This document shows positions 62,301-64,000 of a stretch of 64,000 nucleotides of DNA, one piece after another. The notes below the pieces were generated by a model. That model saw only the letters and a list, made by a program, of their open reading frames with translations. It did not search any database and was not told the origin of the DNA. Source of the DNA: Alienimonas sp043951915. GTDB taxonomy: Bacteria; Planctomycetota; Planctomycetia; Planctomycetales; Planctomycetaceae. Position numbers and translations under genes: made by a program. The number at the start of each line of letters is the position of its first letter. Position 1 is the stretch's first letter. Where the stretch lies: the NCBI RefSeq assembly GCF_043951915.1, contig NZ_JBINJD010000003.1, positions 1 through 64,000 on the forward strand, given 5' to 3'.

Positions 62301-62741
62301 CACGAGCCCCAGACGCATCGGCACGTCCTTCATCCGCCAGCTCCGCCCCAGCAGGAAGCTGATGACGAAGGGCAGAATAAAGACGCAGGCGACCGTCAGG
62401 ATCGTGATCCAGGCGGGCACCCGCACCTGATCCGCCTCGGCGTTCAGGTCGCCCTCGACCGTCTCCTCGATCGGATCGCCGGGCAGCGTCGCCGGGTCGC
62501 CGTCAATCACGTCCTCCTCGTCGATGCCGCCCTCGGTCTCCTCGACGAGAGGGTCGTCGGCGACCTCGGCGGCGGTCGGCCCGGCCGGGTCGGCGAGGTC
62601 GTTCACCTGCGCGGCGGCGGGGGCGAGCGGCCCGGCGAACAGGCACAGCAGCGCCGCGAGGGCCGCCGGAAGGAGGGGGCCGGCGGCGGGCGGCCGGACC
62701 GAGCGGGAAAGGCGCACGGGGAGCAACGGCGGAAGCGTCAT
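59388..62741 (-). CDS. secDF: Fused SecD-SecF protein translocase subunit
   Basis: The 1117-residue inner-membrane protein uses proton motive force to pull exported proteins through SecYEG. The SecD half (to about residue 680) has [42 protein letters not shown], and [27 protein letters not shown], which carries the conserved Asp. The SecF half has [21 protein letters not shown] and [20 protein letters not shown]. About 12 membrane helices are expected. The N-terminus is unusual: a signal-peptide-like segment ([24 protein letters not shown]), about 65 acidic residues and an extra membrane helix precede the first SecD helix. ATG 62741. It lies between tgt and queF; no yajC gene is found in the 217-base gap to tgt. 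Confidence 0.94.
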   Translation of the reverse strand: [1117 protein letters not shown]

Positions 62742-62872
62742 GTCAGTTCGGTCTCGTCCTGAGCCGCCCGCGGGCGGGGGATTCGTCGGCGGTTCGCCGG
62801 ACAATCCCGTCTTTGGCAGCGATGTGAATCGGGGTGGGCCGCGCCGCGTCGTCGATCGGCACGGAGCAAAAC

Positions 62873-62896
62873 GCGCGGCCGGCGGGCGGGCCGCGC
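62873..62896 (-). terminator. Intrinsic terminator of tgt
   Basis: On the minus strand GCGCGGCC and GGCCGCGC form an 8-base stem with an 8-base loop, followed by GTTTTGC. It lies 62 bases past the tgt stop and before the secDF start, so secDF probably has its own promoter. Confidence 0.6.
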
Positions 62897-62958
62897 ATGC
62901 TAGTTTTCCGGCTTCAACCGAACAACCCGCCTCCGATTTCCCCGATCGTGAAGCGCGT

Positions 62959-64000
62959 TCACCCGGCCCGCCGGTCGCGCACCGGGTCGCCGGGCGGGGG
63001 ATTGACGGCCGCAACGTTCGCCCCGGCCCCCCACTTCGCCAACTCCGCCGCGGCGAACGCCTCCGCCTCGCCCCGCTCGATCGCCGCCCGCAGATCGGCC
63101 AGCAGGCGGTGGTAGAAGCGGAGGTTGTGCAGGGAGAGCAGGATCGGCGCCAGCATCTCCCCCGCCAAGAACAGGTGCCGCAACGTACCGCGGCTGAAAC
63201 CGCCCGCCCCGCCCCGCCGGCAGGCCGGGCAGTCGCAGGCGAGATCGATCGGCGCGGTGTCCCGGGCGTGGGCGGCGTTCTTGATCTTTAGCACGCCGCC
63301 GGAGGTGAAGACCGTCCCGTTGCGGCCGTTGCGCGTCGGCATGACGCAGTCGAACAGGTCGACCCCCCGCATCACCGCGTTCACCAAATCGGCCGGCGTG
63401 CCGACGCCCATCAGGTAGCGGGGCTTCTCCGTCGGGAGGAACGGCGTCGTCGCCTCCAGCGTGCGGTACATCTCCGACGGCGCCTCGCCCACGGAGAGCC
63501 CGCCGATCGCGTAGCCGGGGAACTCCAACGGGAGCAGGCCGCGGGCGCTGCGTTCCCGCATCGCCGGGTCGACGCCGCCCTGCACGATGCCGAACAGCGC
63601 CTGCGGGTCGCCCCCCGCCGTGCGGCGGTCCAGGCGGTCCCAGCGGTCCCGACAGCGGACGGCCCAGCGGGTGGTGCGGTCGACCGCCGCTTGCATCCGC
63701 TCCGGCTCGCAGGGCAGCGGGGGGCACTCGTCGAGGCACATCATCACGTCGGCCCCCAGCTTGGCCTGCACCTCGACGCTGTCCTCCGGGGTGAGGTTCA
63801 TCTTCGCCCCGTCAATGTGCGAGACGAACCGCACGCCCTCCTCCGTCATCGTCGCCAACTCGGCGAGGCTGAAGACCTGAAAGCCGCCGCTGTCGGTGAG
63901 GATCGGCCCGTCCCAGGCCATCATCGCGTGCAGCCCGCCGAGGTCCGCCACCACGTCCGCGCCCGGCCGCAGGGCGAGGTGGTAGGTGTTCGCCAGGATC
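62959..64000 (-). CDS. tgt: tRNA-guanine transglycosylase Tgt (5' end cut by window)
   Basis: The visible 346 codons give the C-terminal ~90% of Tgt, which swaps guanine-34 for preQ1 in GUN-anticodon tRNAs. Landmarks are ILANTYHLALRPGADVV at the open end, WDGPILTDSGGFQVFSL with the catalytic Asp, FGIVQGGVDPAMRERSA, YAIGGLSVGE, LFDCVMPTRNGRNGTVF with the nucleophile Asp, and the zinc site CDCPACRRGG...LHNL (Cys-x-Cys-x2-Cys and His). The start lies beyond base 64000. The C-terminal tail (PGDPVRDRRAG) is short. Together with queF it indicates queuosine modification. It ends in a terminator before secDF. Confidence 0.95.
   Translation of the reverse strand, partial: ILANTYHLALRPGADVVADLGGLHAMMAWDGPILTDSGGFQVFSLAELATMTEEGVRFVSHIDGAKMNLTPEDSVEVQAKLGADVMMCLDECPPLPCEPERMQAAVDRTTRWAVRCRDRWDRLDRRTAGGDPQALFGIVQGGVDPAMRERSARGLLPLEFPGYAIGGLSVGEAPSEMYRTLEATTPFLPTEKPRYLMGVGTPADLVNAVMRGVDLFDCVMPTRNGRNGTVFTSGGVLKIKNAAHARDTAPIDLACDCPACRRGGAGGFSRGTLRHLFLAGEMLAPILLSLHNLRFYHRLLADLRAAIERGEAEAFAAAELAKWGAGANVAAVNPPPGDPVRDRRAG

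Overview
The window is high-GC DNA (by eye about two thirds G+C) that is densely coded and has no rRNA, CRISPR array, insertion sequence or phage gene. It looks like a chromosomal segment of a planctomycete (Planctomycetota). Supporting signs are a mitochondrial-type EF-G (spdEFG1-like), very large secreted proteins with repeated secretin N-domains but no pore, a DUF1598-like secreted protein, lipid A genes (lpxD, lpxI), a fused SecDF, and short palindromic intergenic repeats of the kind common in planctomycetes. A high-GC genus such as Alienimonas is possible but cannot be proved from the sequence alone.

Left end (1-11.2 kb): a minus-strand type II secretion/pilus-type operon runs in the order secretin-N-domain protein, gspE, gspF, gspG, gspH-like (cut by the window edge). 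A palindromic repeat fills the gspE-gspF gap. Divergent from it is a secreted EF-hand protein, which converges on a large secreted protein of unknown function.

11.3-24.9 kb: ileS, a purine nucleoside phosphorylase and a small, extremely acidic protein (all minus), then tRNA-Ala with its own promoter and terminator. Next come an AMP-forming acyl ligase, a DCC thiol oxidoreductase, an AroH chorismate mutase, the lpxD-lpxI pair, a CnoX-like thioredoxin, a DUF1598-like protein and an orphan CitG-family protein.

24.9-39.5 kb: fusA and ppdK; an FHA protein whose stop codon overlaps that of a convergent PQQ-propeller protein; a lipoprotein; a 991-residue secreted zinc metalloprotease; a PP2C phosphatase; a PIG-L deacetylase and a sugar-phosphate-isomerase-like TIM barrel.

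39.9-45.4 kb: a complete Fe-S assembly operon, sufR-nuoB-sufC-sufB-sufD-sufT, with an intact complex I subunit gene (nuoB) inside it. It is divergent from a sodium:alanine symporter.

47.4-64 kb: gatC-gatA-gatB with 4-base overlaps, divergent from csrA (long acidic tail) and a C-terminal processing protease. Then ribBA, a Uma2-type nuclease-like protein, a UxaC-like isomerase, an FHA-GAF-SpoIIE phosphatase, tRNA-Glu, and queF-secDF-tgt (tgt is cut by the right edge). QueF and Tgt are two steps of queuosine synthesis flanking the SecDF translocase subunit.

Most genes are housekeeping. The accessory interest lies in the pore-less secretin-like protein, nuoB inside suf, acidic disordered tails or insertions on unrelated proteins, and several families of intergenic palindromes, some acting as terminators.
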